This document shows positions 44,760 to 53,665 of a stretch of DNA of 63,203 bases, one piece after another (the stretch's first letter is position 1; each line of letters starts with the position of its first letter). The DNA lies in assembly GCA_028713895.1 (NCBI GenBank), contig JAQTNH010000001.1, forward strand, positions 93,847-157,049, written 5' to 3'. The notes under the pieces were generated by a model. That model made no database searches. It was not told the origin of the DNA and saw nothing but the letters and a program-made list of their open reading frames with translations. The position numbers and the translations under genes are program-made. This DNA is from Candidatus Nanoarchaeia archaeon. GTDB taxonomy: Archaea; Nanobdellota; Nanobdellia; CSSed11-243R1.

Positions 44760-45323
44760 GTGGATACGTATATGAAATCGAAAAATGCGTATGAACATCC
44801 ACTAAAAGATAAGGATATACTAAGGGAGTTTACAAAAGAGCCCCCCTCTCCTAAAATACACATTAGCAAAGAAGGTGAAGTGAAAAATGTTCCTGGGCAC
44901 AAACGTTTTGTTGGAGAGGACGGCTCGCTAACTGACTTAACAAATGCAGTTGACTTCCTGTGCAAAGAGGGAACTCCAATAAAGGCTGCTAAAGAAGGCA
45001 AAGTTTTTGATGTCTATACACGATGCAATGAAAATTACAGCGGAATAATCCCACCTACTAAAAAAGTTCTGCCTGAAGAAAAACAAGATGGTAACTATGT
45101 TGTAATTGAACATCCAAATAAAGAATATTCTATTTATAGCCATTTGAAATCCGATGGAATAGTTGTAACAAAAGGACAAGAAGTCAAAGCAGGAGATGTA
45201 TTAGGATATAGCGGCAACACAGGATGGTCAATTGAACCCCATCTCCATTTTATGGTTTTTAAGCTGGACAAAAAGGGACTTAAACGATATCTTAAAAGTT
45301 TGGAAATAAATTGGAAGAAGTAA
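44760..45323 (+). CDS. M23-family (LytM-like) metallopeptidase
   Basis: 187 residues from GTG, four bases after GGTGA. N-A-V-D-F-L-C-K-E-G-T-P-I-K-A-A-K-E-G-K-V carries the first zinc Asp; the upstream His of the usual H-x3-D is not obvious. Y-S-I-Y-S-H-L and P-H-L-H-F supply the later His ligands, and G-D-V-L-G-Y-S-G-N-T-G is diagnostic. No signal peptide or membrane segment is visible. Archaea lack murein, so the substrate may be a protein or a bacterial wall. Confidence 0.8.
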   Translation: MDTYMKSKNAYEHPLKDKDILREFTKEPPSPKIHISKEGEVKNVPGHKRFVGEDGSLTDLTNAVDFLCKEGTPIKAAKEGKVFDVYTRCNENYSGIIPPTKKVLPEEKQDGNYVVIEHPNKEYSIYSHLKSDGIVVTKGQEVKAGDVLGYSGNTGWSIEPHLHFMVFKLDKKGLKRYLKSLEINWKK

Positions 45324-45324
45324 C

Positions 45325-45960
45325 TTATTTTTTTCTTAAGCTTCTGAACTCAAGATAGGAGTAAACAACCGGAGCCAGCGCTCCAATCATTATGGCAGCC
45401 ATTGAAACCCAAAAGGCATTGCTGCCAGCGATTATGCTGATGATGCATGCCACGCCGGCAATCATGAATGTCTTTGAGCCGAACTCATGCGTTTTTTTCC
45501 ATACTGTTTTGTCTGAGAGAGTCCAGGGAGTGCGGATGCCAAGGAAATAGTTATGGCTTACATCCCTGATTGAGTATCCAATCACAATGAACAGAGCTCC
45601 AAAAAGCACTGGCATGACAATGTTCATGCTAAGCTGGAACCCAAGGCTGAACAGCAGCGTGTACAGGTAAAGCGTTGAAATAAACAGAACCATTGATAAT
45701 TTGATTGTAAAATAATGCCTGAACTTCAGTATAGCGTCCTTATTCGGCATTATGTACGGAAGGAAAGTCATCAAAAGATAGATTACAACAGCCAGAGCCG
45801 GCAAAAGGAAAACAGCCCAGGTCTTGTCCATGTAGCCATTGACTTCTCCGCCCGCATTCCAGTGCGAAGCAACCTGCTGTGGAAGCTGCGGATAAAAATA
45901 GATGCCTGCAAGAAAAACCAGCAAAAGCACTGCAATCGCCACAAACTCTTTTTTGTCCAT
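45325..45960 (-). CDS. SdpI-family membrane protein
   Basis: 211 residues, six helices. L-P-Q-Q-V-A-S-H-W-N-A-G-G-E-V-N-G-Y is the DUF1648 motif. G-I-R-T-P-W-T-L-S-D-K-T-V-W-K-K-T-H is the SdpI motif. In Bacillus the namesake protects against the SdpC toxin; in archaea the role is unproven. Convergent with the M23 peptidase gene, one base apart. Confidence 0.88.
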   Translation of the reverse strand: MDKKEFVAIAVLLLVFLAGIYFYPQLPQQVASHWNAGGEVNGYMDKTWAVFLLPALAVVIYLLMTFLPYIMPNKDAILKFRHYFTIKLSMVLFISTLYLYTLLFSLGFQLSMNIVMPVLFGALFIVIGYSIRDVSHNYFLGIRTPWTLSDKTVWKKTHEFGSKTFMIAGVACIISIIAGSNAFWVSMAAIMIGALAPVVYSYLEFRSLRKK

Positions 45961-46011
45961 GCAGTATCAAGTTCAAAAACATTTATTAAGGCTGTTATTT
46001 TTTGTTCTTTC

Positions 46012-46425
46012 ATGTTAGATTACGATAAACTACTTGAAAGGGTACGGCAGAAGCTTCCGGAGAAAACAGGGCTGCATGAACGTTTCCAGATGCCTGTACT
46101 TGACTCTTTTGTCGAGGGAAACAAGACAATTGTCAAGAACATGAACACTATAGCGAGCTATCTCAACCGCGACATTGCGAACATTGTCAAATTCCTTTCG
46201 CGCGAGATGGCGACGTATGCAACAATAGAAGGCGGCGGAAGAGTCGTGTTCGTAGGAAAGTTCCTTAACAAAATCCTGAATGCAAAACTCGAAGTTTTCG
46301 TCAACACATTCATCAAGTGCAAAGAGTGCGGAAGCCCTGACACAAAGATTGAGACGCAGGACAGGGTGCAGATAATGCACTGCATGGCATGCCAGGCAAA
46401 GCGCCCGCTGCCAAAGTTAAAGTGA
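46012..46425 (+). CDS. eif2b: Translation initiation factor aIF2 subunit beta
   Basis: 137 residues: L-P-E-K-T-G-L-H-E-R-F-Q-M-P start, K-N-M-N-T-I-A-S-Y-L-N-R core, and the C-terminal zinc ribbon C-K-E-C-G ... C-M-A-C. The ATG at 46012 is correct; the open frame to 45715 shadows sdpI. Part of the ternary complex that brings initiator tRNA to the small subunit. Confidence 0.95.
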   Translation: MLDYDKLLERVRQKLPEKTGLHERFQMPVLDSFVEGNKTIVKNMNTIASYLNRDIANIVKFLSREMATYATIEGGGRVVFVGKFLNKILNAKLEVFVNTFIKCKECGSPDTKIETQDRVQIMHCMACQAKRPLPKLK

Positions 46426-46429
46426 GTTT

Positions 46430-47011
46430 ATGGCTGAAGTGAAAGTTCTGATTAAAGGATATGCAAGCGAGCTTAAGAATGGATGGACTGCAAGTTCTAC
46501 AACGACTTTTATCGAATCAAACGGCAAAAAAATAATTGTTGACCCTGGCTGCAACAGAAAAAATCTTCTGGACAGTTTAAAGAGAGTGGGGCTGCATACA
46601 AACGATATTGACCTTGTTGTCCTGACTCATATGCATCCTGACCATTCATTGCTATGTGGAATATTTGAAAATGCAAAAGTCCTGACGCCAACCGAAATAT
46701 ATGATAACGACAAGCAGGTTGAGCAAAAAGACAAGATTGAAGGGACTGATATTAAAATAATGCTAACACCCGGACATGTGCCTGAACACATTTCTCTTGT
46801 TGTCCCAACATCAGACGGGATAGTTGTTGTTGCAGGCGACAATTTCTGGTGGGGCGACAATGAGGAACAAAAAGTTGATATCAACAAAGAAGACGCGGCA
46901 CACCCGACTGAAACAGACATGGATGAACTTGTCAAAAGCCGCAAAAAAATCCTTAAGATTGCGGACTGGGTAATCCCAGGGCATGGAAAGATGTTCAGGG
47001 TTGAGAAGTGA
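46430..47011 (+). CDS. Metallo-beta-lactamase-fold hydrolase
   Basis: 193 residues. T-H-M-H-P-D-H zinc motif near 64-70, T-P-G-H-V-P-E-H, the metal Asp in A-G-D-N-F, and the final P-G-H-G. Resembles MBLAC1-type proteins. Substrate unknown. Four bases after aIF2-beta and four before the DUF424 gene, so it is in a translation-linked operon. Confidence 0.85.
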   Translation: MAEVKVLIKGYASELKNGWTASSTTTFIESNGKKIIVDPGCNRKNLLDSLKRVGLHTNDIDLVVLTHMHPDHSLLCGIFENAKVLTPTEIYDNDKQVEQKDKIEGTDIKIMLTPGHVPEHISLVVPTSDGIVVVAGDNFWWGDNEEQKVDINKEDAAHPTETDMDELVKSRKKILKIADWVIPGHGKMFRVEK

Positions 47012-47015
47012 TAAT

Positions 47016-47318
47016 ATGGCAAAATTCTGGGTAAAAGCGCAGGATGTTGACCAGCACAGCCATGTGGAGCATATGGTCAATGTCTGCGATGAAAACATTA
47101 TCGGAAAGCAGTTTGGCCCTACAAAAATCTATGAGAGTTTTTTCAAAGGGGAGCTTATGGATGAAGAAAAGATGCTTTCAAAACTTCAGGATGCCACTAT
47201 TGGCGACTTGTTTGGCAATGAATGCGTAAAGTCTGCAGTCAAGGCAGGATTTATTTCTGAAAAAAATGTAAAAGAAATAAAAGGCGTTAAGCACGCCATA
47301 GTTATAGCTAATATTTAG
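47016..47318 (+). CDS. DUF424 protein
   Basis: 100 residues: [33 protein letters not shown] and the closing G-V-K-H-A match archaeal DUF424 as I remember it. This family is often beside aIF2-beta, as here (one gene apart). Function unknown, probably translation-related. Its stop overlaps the pdaD stop by four bases. Confidence 0.85.
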   Translation: MAKFWVKAQDVDQHSHVEHMVNVCDENIIGKQFGPTKIYESFFKGELMDEEKMLSKLQDATIGDLFGNECVKSAVKAGFISEKNVKEIKGVKHAIVIANI

Positions 47319-47863
47319 CCCATTTCCGGGAAAACTGCTGCTGCGATTACTGTTGTCCACATGCCGTCCTTGTTCCCTTCTGCTGACTGGGCATAGTGGC
47401 TTGTCTTGAAGATATGCCCGGATGCCTTGTAGATTTGTTCGCGCTCTTCCCAGGCTTTGCTTGAATCAAACTCAACACCGAGCGTGGTTGCGAGCATTGT
47501 TGCTGCCAAATCCTCTGCGTATTCCCCTGCAACATCGCCTTTCTCGCCGAAGCTGTGATGCTCGGATAAATAGCCGTAGTTGTTGGTGTCTTTTGGAACT
47601 GCAACTCCGATTGCAGCGGAAAGAAGCCTGTTTGGTTCGCTTGTTTCCATGCGCGCCATTACGCAGAAAGTTATCTGCCCTGGGCTCAGGAGCTTTAATC
47701 CGTCTTCCTTGGGAATAATTTTGCAGTTCGGCGGCATAATGCTAGAAACATAAACTAGATTGCATTTTTCTATGCCTGCATTACGCAGTGCCATCTCAAA
47801 TGAAGCGAGCCTGTCCTTATGGACGCCCACGCCTTTTGTAAAAAATAACTTTGTTGGTACCAA
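47315..47863 (-). CDS. pdaD: Pyruvoyl-dependent arginine decarboxylase
   Basis: 182 residues. The proenzyme self-cleaves in V-Y-V-S40-S41-I-M-P-P, leaving a pyruvoyl group at S41. Other family marks: F-F-T-K-G-V-G-V-H start, [19 protein letters not shown]. It makes agmatine from arginine, for polyamines (and, in many archaea, for agmatidine in tRNA-Ile2). A TTG start fits, preceded by GAGGTG. Confidence 0.93.
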   Translation of the reverse strand: MVPTKLFFTKGVGVHKDRLASFEMALRNAGIEKCNLVYVSSIMPPNCKIIPKEDGLKLLSPGQITFCVMARMETSEPNRLLSAAIGVAVPKDTNNYGYLSEHHSFGEKGDVAGEYAEDLAATMLATTLGVEFDSSKAWEEREQIYKASGHIFKTSHYAQSAEGNKDGMWTTVIAAAVFPEMG

Positions 47864-47978
47864 CTCTTGTTACACCTCTTCGTTTGATTTTGATAATGAA
47901 ATTATAAAATCCTCTGTATAAAAAGTTTTGTAAACCAGCTAGGCGAATGTTTATATAATGAAATTTATTTGAAAGGTT

Positions 47979-48311
47979 ATGCAATTCAACAGAAACCGCG
48001 GCGGAGCGCCTCAAGAGGAAGGCTTTGTCAGGGTCAGGTTTCCGCGCCCTCCGGAAGTTCTTGGAGTCATTGAACAGCTGCACGGATATGCAAAGATGAC
48101 TGTGAAGTGCGCAGACGGAAAGACACGAATGTGCAGGGTGCCTGGAAAGCTCACGCGAACGCTGTGGGTCAGGGAGCGCGATGTTGTGCTTGTTAAGCCA
48201 TGGGACCTGTCACATGAGACCAAAGGCGATGTTATTTTCAAGTACAGGCGCAACCAAGTTGATGTTCTCAGGGAAAAAGGACTTTTAAAAGAACTTGAGG
48301 GCGAACTTTAA
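47979..48311 (+). CDS. eif1a: Translation initiation factor aIF1A
   Basis: 110 residues: basic N-terminus, then the S1-like OB fold G-V-I-E-Q-L-H-G-Y-A-K-M-T-V-K-C-A-D-G, C-R-V-P-G-K, V-K-P-W-D-L and Y-R-R-N-Q-V-D-V-L-R. Binds the A-site of the small subunit. A TTTATATAAT box lies just upstream; the promoter region is shared with divergent pdaD. Confidence 0.95.
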   Translation: MQFNRNRGGAPQEEGFVRVRFPRPPEVLGVIEQLHGYAKMTVKCADGKTRMCRVPGKLTRTLWVRERDVVLVKPWDLSHETKGDVIFKYRRNQVDVLREKGLLKELEGEL

Positions 48312-48336
48312 ATATACATATATTCTTTGATTTTTT

Positions 48337-48894
48337 ATGGTAAGCTACTTAATTTGGGGAATAGTAATAGCTGTATTCGTCATCGTGGCTGTCTTTGCCT
48401 ACTACTTCAACAGGATTGTAATCCTGGGGAACAGGGCAGACAATGCATGGTCGCAGATTGATGTGCAGCTCAAAAAGAGAGCGGACTTGGTGCCGAATCT
48501 CATTGAAACTGTTAAAGGCTACATGAAGCATGAGAAAGGAGTCTTTGAAGCTGTAACTGCAGCGCGAAGCTCATGGATGGGCGCAAAAACAAATGCAGAG
48601 AAAGCAAAAGCAGGAAATGAGCTTGCAGGCGCATTAAAAAGCATACTTGCAGTTTCAGAAAATTATCCGCAGCTGAAGGCAAATGAGAACTTCAACATCC
48701 TGATGGAAGAGCTTTCTGGAATTGAAAACAAGATTGCATATGCACGACAGTTCTACAATGACTCAATACTCGGGTACAACAACACAGTAACCACATTCCC
48801 GGGAATGTTCTTTGCAGGGCTCTTTGGAAAGAAAGAAAAAGAATTCCTTGAGATTGCACCGGCAGAGCGGGAAAACGTAAAAGTGCAGTTTTGA
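48337..48894 (+). CDS. lemA: LemA family protein
   Basis: 185 residues. An N-terminal membrane helix (about 4-25) is followed by the LemA domain: W-S-Q-I-D-V-Q-L-K-K-R-A-D-L-V-P-N-L-I-E-T-V and R-Q-F-Y-N-D-S-I-L-G-Y-N. Commonly paired with HtpX-type proteases, as here (9 bases before htpX). Confidence 0.93.
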   Translation: MVSYLIWGIVIAVFVIVAVFAYYFNRIVILGNRADNAWSQIDVQLKKRADLVPNLIETVKGYMKHEKGVFEAVTAARSSWMGAKTNAEKAKAGNELAGALKSILAVSENYPQLKANENFNILMEELSGIENKIAYARQFYNDSILGYNNTVTTFPGMFFAGLFGKKEKEFLEIAPAERENVKVQF

Positions 48895-48902
48895 TGTAGA
48901 TT

Positions 48903-49796
48903 ATGGCAGAAAAGCTCAGCTTTCATGACGAGATAGCCAGGAATAACAGGAACTCAATAATTCTGGTTCTTGTTATTTTTGTTTTTCTTATACTTGTAGG
49001 TTATGCAATAAGCTGGATTTATGACCCGACAATGATGTGGATATTCATAGGCGCAGCAACGGTGATTTCAATACTGCACCTTCTTAACTCGTATTTCAAT
49101 GGCGACAAGATTGTGCTGATGGCAACAGGCGCAAAACCCGCAGACGAGGCTAAATACAAATTCCTGCACAATACAGTTGAGGGACTCGCATTGGCAGCAG
49201 GGATTCCAAAGCCAAAAGTTTACATTATTCCTTCGCAGGACATCAATGCATTCGCGACAGGAAGGGACCCGCAGCATTCTTCAGTAGCGGTTACAGAGGG
49301 CTTGACAAAAATCCTTAACAGGCAGGAAATGGAAGGAGTCATAGCGCACGAGATGTCGCACATTGGAAATTACGATATCCGCTTCATGATGCTCGCGACT
49401 GTGATGGTCGGGATTGTCGCGATGGTCGGATACATGCTGACACGCTCAATGTTATACGGCGGGCATAGGGACAATGACAACAAAGGCGGCGCAATACTTG
49501 TTTTGATTGGTGTGCTGATTGCGATTCTTGCGCCGATTGCAGTAAGGTTCGTTCAGCTGGCAATCTCGCGAAAGAGAGAATTTTTGGCAGATGCGAGCGG
49601 CGCAAAGCTCACGCGCTATCCAGAGGGGCTTGCAGCTGCGCTTGAGAAGATATCAAAGCACAACAGCAGAAAAATGGAAATCGGCGATGCAACTGCCTCG
49701 CTGTTCATAGCCAATCCTAATCCTTCGTTATTGAATAAATTGACTAGCACGCATCCACCCATTGCTGAACGCATACGAAGATTACGCGCGATGTAA
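48903..49796 (+). CDS. htpX: HtpX membrane metalloprotease
   Basis: 297 residues. Two N-terminal helices, zinc motif H149-E-M-S-H153 on the cytosolic face, two further helices (about 160-215), and the Glu ligand region K-R-E-F-L-A-D-A-S. Ends with the family motif S-T-H-P-P-I-A-E-R-I. Membrane protein quality control; operon with lemA. Its last 15 bases overlap the opposite-strand unknown gene. Confidence 0.94.
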   Translation: MAEKLSFHDEIARNNRNSIILVLVIFVFLILVGYAISWIYDPTMMWIFIGAATVISILHLLNSYFNGDKIVLMATGAKPADEAKYKFLHNTVEGLALAAGIPKPKVYIIPSQDINAFATGRDPQHSSVAVTEGLTKILNRQEMEGVIAHEMSHIGNYDIRFMMLATVMVGIVAMVGYMLTRSMLYGGHRDNDNKGGAILVLIGVLIAILAPIAVRFVQLAISRKREFLADASGAKLTRYPEGLAAALEKISKHNSRKMEIGDATASLFIANPNPSLLNKLTSTHPPIAERIRRLRAM

Positions 49797-50654
49797 AACA
49801 TAATTTAAATGCTTGGTTATCTCCCTGAATTCTGGAGTTATTTTCATTATGTTTTGGGCTTTGAAATAATTCTCAATCAGTTCTTTTTCATGAGGATATG
49901 GGCGCCGCAGATATGTCAATTTGTAAAGAGCAGGCTCCACTTGTTCGTCTGTTGCTGCCAGCATCCAGATAATGCTGTAAAAAGGAGCTTTTGCACACGC
50001 TGAATTGTAAGGCAGCAAACTCGAAATTGAACGTTCTATAAGATGCTCTTCCAAAATTCTCTGTAATTTGGAGTTTAATTCATTGTGCCTTTTGATTGCG
50101 TGGTCTGGATTTATTGTTTCTTCAAGTTTTTTTGCTGTGCTATGAATTTCTGGCGAGAATGGATAAGGCTTCTTGCCGTCTTTGTCACGCTTGGGATAAT
50201 GCGCCCATAGCCGCCCTATCAATCCGGAAGATAGAGGCTCATACACTTCAGCCACTTTTGCAACCAGACTAGGCATGTCCTTCACACACAATTCATATCG
50301 TGCTGACAGCCCTTTGACTAATTCGGTATCGTAACTGTCTGTATCTGCTGTAATGTCTGGATTCCCCAAAAGTATGGGAATTGTGTGGCTTATAATTTGT
50401 TTTGCCTGCGCCAAATTGTTAGGGTATACAACAGTTGAACTTCCATCTGTCTTATGCTCAATATTCTTGTTCAGAAGTTGTTCAAGGATTTTGACTGCAG
50501 CAGCATCTATACTGCTGTTGAGACCCCCGCATTCAAGATTCACACGGAATTTCCAGTACAGTTCCCTGTCTTCGTTGTGCTGGAAAGATTTAGGGTAAAG
50601 ATAGTCTTCACCGACATAATTCTCATGCAAAAACTTTGTTAAATGTTTGGCCAT
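49782..50654 (-). CDS. Hypothetical protein, third gene of an unknown operon
   Basis: 290 residues, soluble, mainly helical, without recognised motifs. N-terminal aromatic-rich region (D-Y-L-Y-P-K-S-F-Q, L-Y-W-K-F-R-V-N-L-E-C-G-G). The C-terminus contains L-A-A-T-D-E-Q-V-E-P-A-L-Y-K-L-T-Y-L-R-R-P-Y-P-H. Follows the 452-residue gene by six bases and overlaps the end of htpX tail to tail. Confidence 0.68.
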   Translation of the reverse strand: MAKHLTKFLHENYVGEDYLYPKSFQHNEDRELYWKFRVNLECGGLNSSIDAAAVKILEQLLNKNIEHKTDGSSTVVYPNNLAQAKQIISHTIPILLGNPDITADTDSYDTELVKGLSARYELCVKDMPSLVAKVAEVYEPLSSGLIGRLWAHYPKRDKDGKKPYPFSPEIHSTAKKLEETINPDHAIKRHNELNSKLQRILEEHLIERSISSLLPYNSACAKAPFYSIIWMLAATDEQVEPALYKLTYLRRPYPHEKELIENYFKAQNIMKITPEFREITKHLNYVLHRA

Positions 50655-50660
50655 TTTTAA

Positions 50661-52019
50661 TCACTTTTGAACCCCATTCTTGTAGTCTTCATGCGGGAAA
50701 ACAGTAATCAAGATGTATTCCTGGTCTGTTTCTTCATAAACAATTTCATGCATATCGCCGCTGAACATAAATAAACGATGCGGATGAATGTCGTATTGCG
50801 TATAGATTGTCTTTCCGCTGTGGAACATGTCCTGCAGCACCCAGTCAATGTCTGCATCCTCGCCTATCCTTTCAAGAGCGCGCTCTTTTACATGCATTGT
50901 TGCGTAAATCTGTTTGTCATAATCAATGTCTTCTTTTGTTTTGGGCGCTCTTTTTTTAGTGGGCTCCTCAATACGAAGGATGCTTTCGACCTGCGCGGAG
51001 ACTATTTTTTCAATATTGTCCTCATCGAGACTCAGATGCCGATTTAGCAGCTCTCTGACCTGCCTGATTCCCCTGTGATAGCTTTCTGGAGTGATATTTT
51101 TATTCACGTATTCCCCTGCAAGTTCAGCCTGCAGTTCTTCAGTGAGATAATCAATTGTGTTTCTGGCTGCATACTGGTCAGTCCATAATGCATCTTTTAT
51201 AGTATTGTAAACTGTCTTGTTGAAGAATTCTACAGCCTTTGCCTCTTTGCAGTCCATCCTGCCCCTGAGATAAGCGATTATTTCCTTTGCATTTTCGTTT
51301 GATGTAATACTCTTTTTTATTTCGCTCCGCAGAAGCCTCTCATCAAAAGAAACAGCGGGTTTGCATCTTCGTTTCTTGCTGGGCTCAGAAGGGACAAATT
51401 TGTACACAGGTGTTTGTTCAGGGCTTGTTTCGTATGGCAAAAATTCATTTTCAGATGCAGGCGCCGCTATAACTGGCTGAGCCACTGGTTTCGGCAGCTT
51501 CGCCCTAGTCTTCTTTTTGGAATTGGGCTGCGCAACTTTAGTTATCCCAAGTTCAGCCCTGAGGTCGCATTCAATTTTTTCAAAAAATGTCTTGTCAGTT
51601 ACCATTTTTGCAAGTTTCTTTATTGTCGCTATGCCCCCAATTGTCCTGCCCCTAATTGAATATTCAGGGTCTTTTGTCAAGTTCGCTTTAATCTCGCATT
51701 GTATGCAATATCTTAGGGCATCTTCTGAATAATATCTCAGTGTTTCCCTTTCAGAATCATATACATTAAACATTATGTTGCCGGAGTCATGCATATATGC
51801 TGCGATAAAGGCTGCGTCAAAATAAGGAGTCATATCTTTATCAACAGGATTGATGCCATTGTTCGCGAAGAAAAATTGTATATCTGATTCCGGAACTGTC
51901 TCTTCTGTATCAAGCAGCTTCAAAAGGCCGTCCAATACTTCAGGCACTATCGTTATGTTTGCCGCATTCAGGTGCTTCTCCAGTCTTGACTTTTGGTTAT
52001 CATCCATTTTTTCAATCAC
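50661..52019 (-). CDS. Large unknown protein with DUF4258/RelE-like C-terminus
   Basis: 452 residues, starting at GTG overlapping the previous stop (GTGA) or at ATG 52007. The N-terminal helical domain (1-150) is separated from a helical middle part (about 225-360) by a Lys/Pro-rich linker. Residues about 375-450 (H-V-K-E-R-A-L-E-R-I-G, then R-L-F-M-F-S-G and Y-I-L-I-T-V-F-P) have the look of DUF4258-type RelE-fold domains; that is from memory and tentative. Second gene of a three-gene operon. Confidence 0.68.
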   Translation of the reverse strand: MIEKMDDNQKSRLEKHLNAANITIVPEVLDGLLKLLDTEETVPESDIQFFFANNGINPVDKDMTPYFDAAFIAAYMHDSGNIMFNVYDSERETLRYYSEDALRYCIQCEIKANLTKDPEYSIRGRTIGGIATIKKLAKMVTDKTFFEKIECDLRAELGITKVAQPNSKKKTRAKLPKPVAQPVIAAPASENEFLPYETSPEQTPVYKFVPSEPSKKRRCKPAVSFDERLLRSEIKKSITSNENAKEIIAYLRGRMDCKEAKAVEFFNKTVYNTIKDALWTDQYAARNTIDYLTEELQAELAGEYVNKNITPESYHRGIRQVRELLNRHLSLDEDNIEKIVSAQVESILRIEEPTKKRAPKTKEDIDYDKQIYATMHVKERALERIGEDADIDWVLQDMFHSGKTIYTQYDIHPHRLFMFSGDMHEIVYEETDQEYILITVFPHEDYKNGVQK

Positions 52020-52330
52020 GCGCTTGCTGAATTTTTGATTCCTTTGATAAACTCCTTTTCTTTTTCTGCAGTTTCCCTGATTTTGGTTTCATCAAATGGA
52101 TACTCGAATTCTGCAATAACATTTTCATTTTCAGAACTATAATATCTGGCAATAAACTTAGCCTTTTTAGTCGGAATAAATTTATCGGGTATTATCTCGA
52201 GATGGTAGATTGACTCTTCAGTAATCTTCCCATCGTTAGGCACCCAAGTTTCATGGATCTGTACTACCTCGTCTAAATCGTGCCTCATCTCATACAGGTC
52301 TGCAAGTATTTGGTCTGTATCTGCTATCAT
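52016..52330 (-). CDS. Small acidic hypothetical protein, first gene of an unknown operon
   Basis: 104 residues, acidic: helix at 1-25, then a beta-rich part (Y-H-L-E-I-I-P, K-F-I-A-R-Y-Y, I-A-E-F-E-Y-P-F-D) and a charged helix. AGGTGGGG lies just before the ATG at 52330. A promoter runs back to back with that of rio1. Its stop overlaps the next start by four bases. Confidence 0.65.
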   Translation of the reverse strand: MIADTDQILADLYEMRHDLDEVVQIHETWVPNDGKITEESIYHLEIIPDKFIPTKKAKFIARYYSSENENVIAEFEYPFDETKIRETAEKEKEFIKGIKNSASA

Positions 52331-52406
52331 AGTCCCCACCTGTTATATGTCACTACCTATAAGTAGTATCTTTCAATATATAAACCTTACGATTGTATGT
52401 TTATAT

Positions 52407-53117
52407 ATGAAATGGAAAGAGGAATGGAAGATTTTTGAGGGTGTTTTTGACCAGGGAACCCTGAAAACTCTTTACAAGCTGCTGAATGACGGCTATATTG
52501 AGCATATAAACGGCATAATAGCTACTGGCAAGGAAGCTGATGTTTTCCACGGAATAGGGCAGGACAGCAAAGAAATCGCAATTAAGATTTACAGATACGA
52601 AACGAGCAATTTCCAGTCAATGCTTAAGTATGTTAATGGCGACTACAGATTTTCAAGCGCAAAATTAAGCAAACGGGATATCATACCCATATGGGCAAAA
52701 AAAGAGTTCAAAAACCTTGAATTAGCAACTAAAGCAGGGGTTTCAGTGCCAAAACCCATAATTTCAAGGAGAAACGTTCTAGTCATGGAATTTATAGGGG
52801 AAAACGGAAAATCAGCTCCAATTGCCAAGTTTTTTCCACCAAAGAACCCTAAAATGTGGCTACAGAAAGTTTTAAATAGTATTAAAGCTTTGTATCAAAA
52901 AGAAGGCTTAATTCACGGAGATTTAAGCGAATACAATATTTTGAACTTCAGGGAAAAACCCGTGATAATTGACATTGGCCAGGGTGTTGTTAAAGAGCAT
53001 CCTGCTGCAAACGAGCTTTTGATGAAGGACATTGAGAATGTTTTGAAATGGTTTAAAAAGCTCAAAGTAGATGTGCCAGAAGCCAAAAAGATATATAGTG
53101 CTATAACAGGGAAATAA
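52407..53117 (+). CDS. rio1: Rio1-type serine kinase/ATPase
   Basis: 236 residues: N-G-I-I-A-T-G-K-E-A-D-V-F flexible P-loop, K in I-A-I-K-I-Y-R, hinge V-M-E-F-I-G, catalytic H170-G-D172-L-S-E-Y-N, metal D-I-G-Q-G-V. Acts in late maturation of the small ribosomal subunit. The ATG at 52407 is about 25 bases after ATATATAAAC, so probably leaderless. Begins the rio1-dim2-top6B-top6A operon common in archaea. Confidence 0.95.
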   Translation: MKWKEEWKIFEGVFDQGTLKTLYKLLNDGYIEHINGIIATGKEADVFHGIGQDSKEIAIKIYRYETSNFQSMLKYVNGDYRFSSAKLSKRDIIPIWAKKEFKNLELATKAGVSVPKPIISRRNVLVMEFIGENGKSAPIAKFFPPKNPKMWLQKVLNSIKALYQKEGLIHGDLSEYNILNFREKPVIIDIGQGVVKEHPAANELLMKDIENVLKWFKKLKVDVPEAKKIYSAITGK

Positions 53118-53121
53118 TTGT

Positions 53122-53661
53122 ATGGATGAATATTCACAGATGGTTAAGATACCAAAGGAAAGAATCGCGGTTCTCATAGGCACCAAGGGCGCTACAAAAA
53201 GGGATATCGAAGAAAAAACAAACACAAAACTAAAAGTCAGTGCAGAAGGGGATGTTGATATTTTCGGGGAATCCTATGAAACCTGGGTGACCAGGCAGGT
53301 TATCAAAGCAATCGGAAGGGGATTCTCCCCGAAAAATGCGCTCCTGCTTCTTGAGGATGAGTATGCTTTTGAAATAATTGAGCTTAAGGATTTCGCAAGC
53401 AATGAACATGCAATGACAAGGCTGAAAAGCAGGGTGATTGGCACTGAAGGAAAGTCCAGAGAGGTTATTGAAGAGCTCACAATGTGCCACATTTCTGTGT
53501 ACGGAAAGACAGTTTCAATAATCGGAAAAACCGAATATCTGTTTGTTGCAAAAAAAGCAATTGAAATGCTCCTGACAGGCGCGCAGCATGCGACTGTCTT
53601 TAAAATGCTTGAGACTGAGCGGAAAGAGATGTACAAAAAGGAGATTTTAGGCGGTGAGTGA
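53122..53661 (+). CDS. KH-domain RNA-binding protein (Dim2/Pno1-like)
   Basis: 179 residues with two KH domains. The first has I-P-K-E-R-I-A-V-L-I-G-T-K-G-A-T-K-R-D-I-E. The second has the diverged R-V-I-G-T-E-G-K-S-R-E-V-I. Typical archaeal Dim2: helps 3-prime processing of 16S rRNA together with Rio1, encoded four bases upstream. Confidence 0.92.
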   Translation: MDEYSQMVKIPKERIAVLIGTKGATKRDIEEKTNTKLKVSAEGDVDIFGESYETWVTRQVIKAIGRGFSPKNALLLLEDEYAFEIIELKDFASNEHAMTRLKSRVIGTEGKSREVIEELTMCHISVYGKTVSIIGKTEYLFVAKKAIEMLLTGAQHATVFKMLETERKEMYKKEILGGE

Positions 53662-53665
53662 TAAG

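Noticed and set aside
45715-46011. Long upstream extension of the aIF2-beta frame
   Set aside because: It is antisense to sdpI, and the known N-terminus starts at the ATG at 46012.
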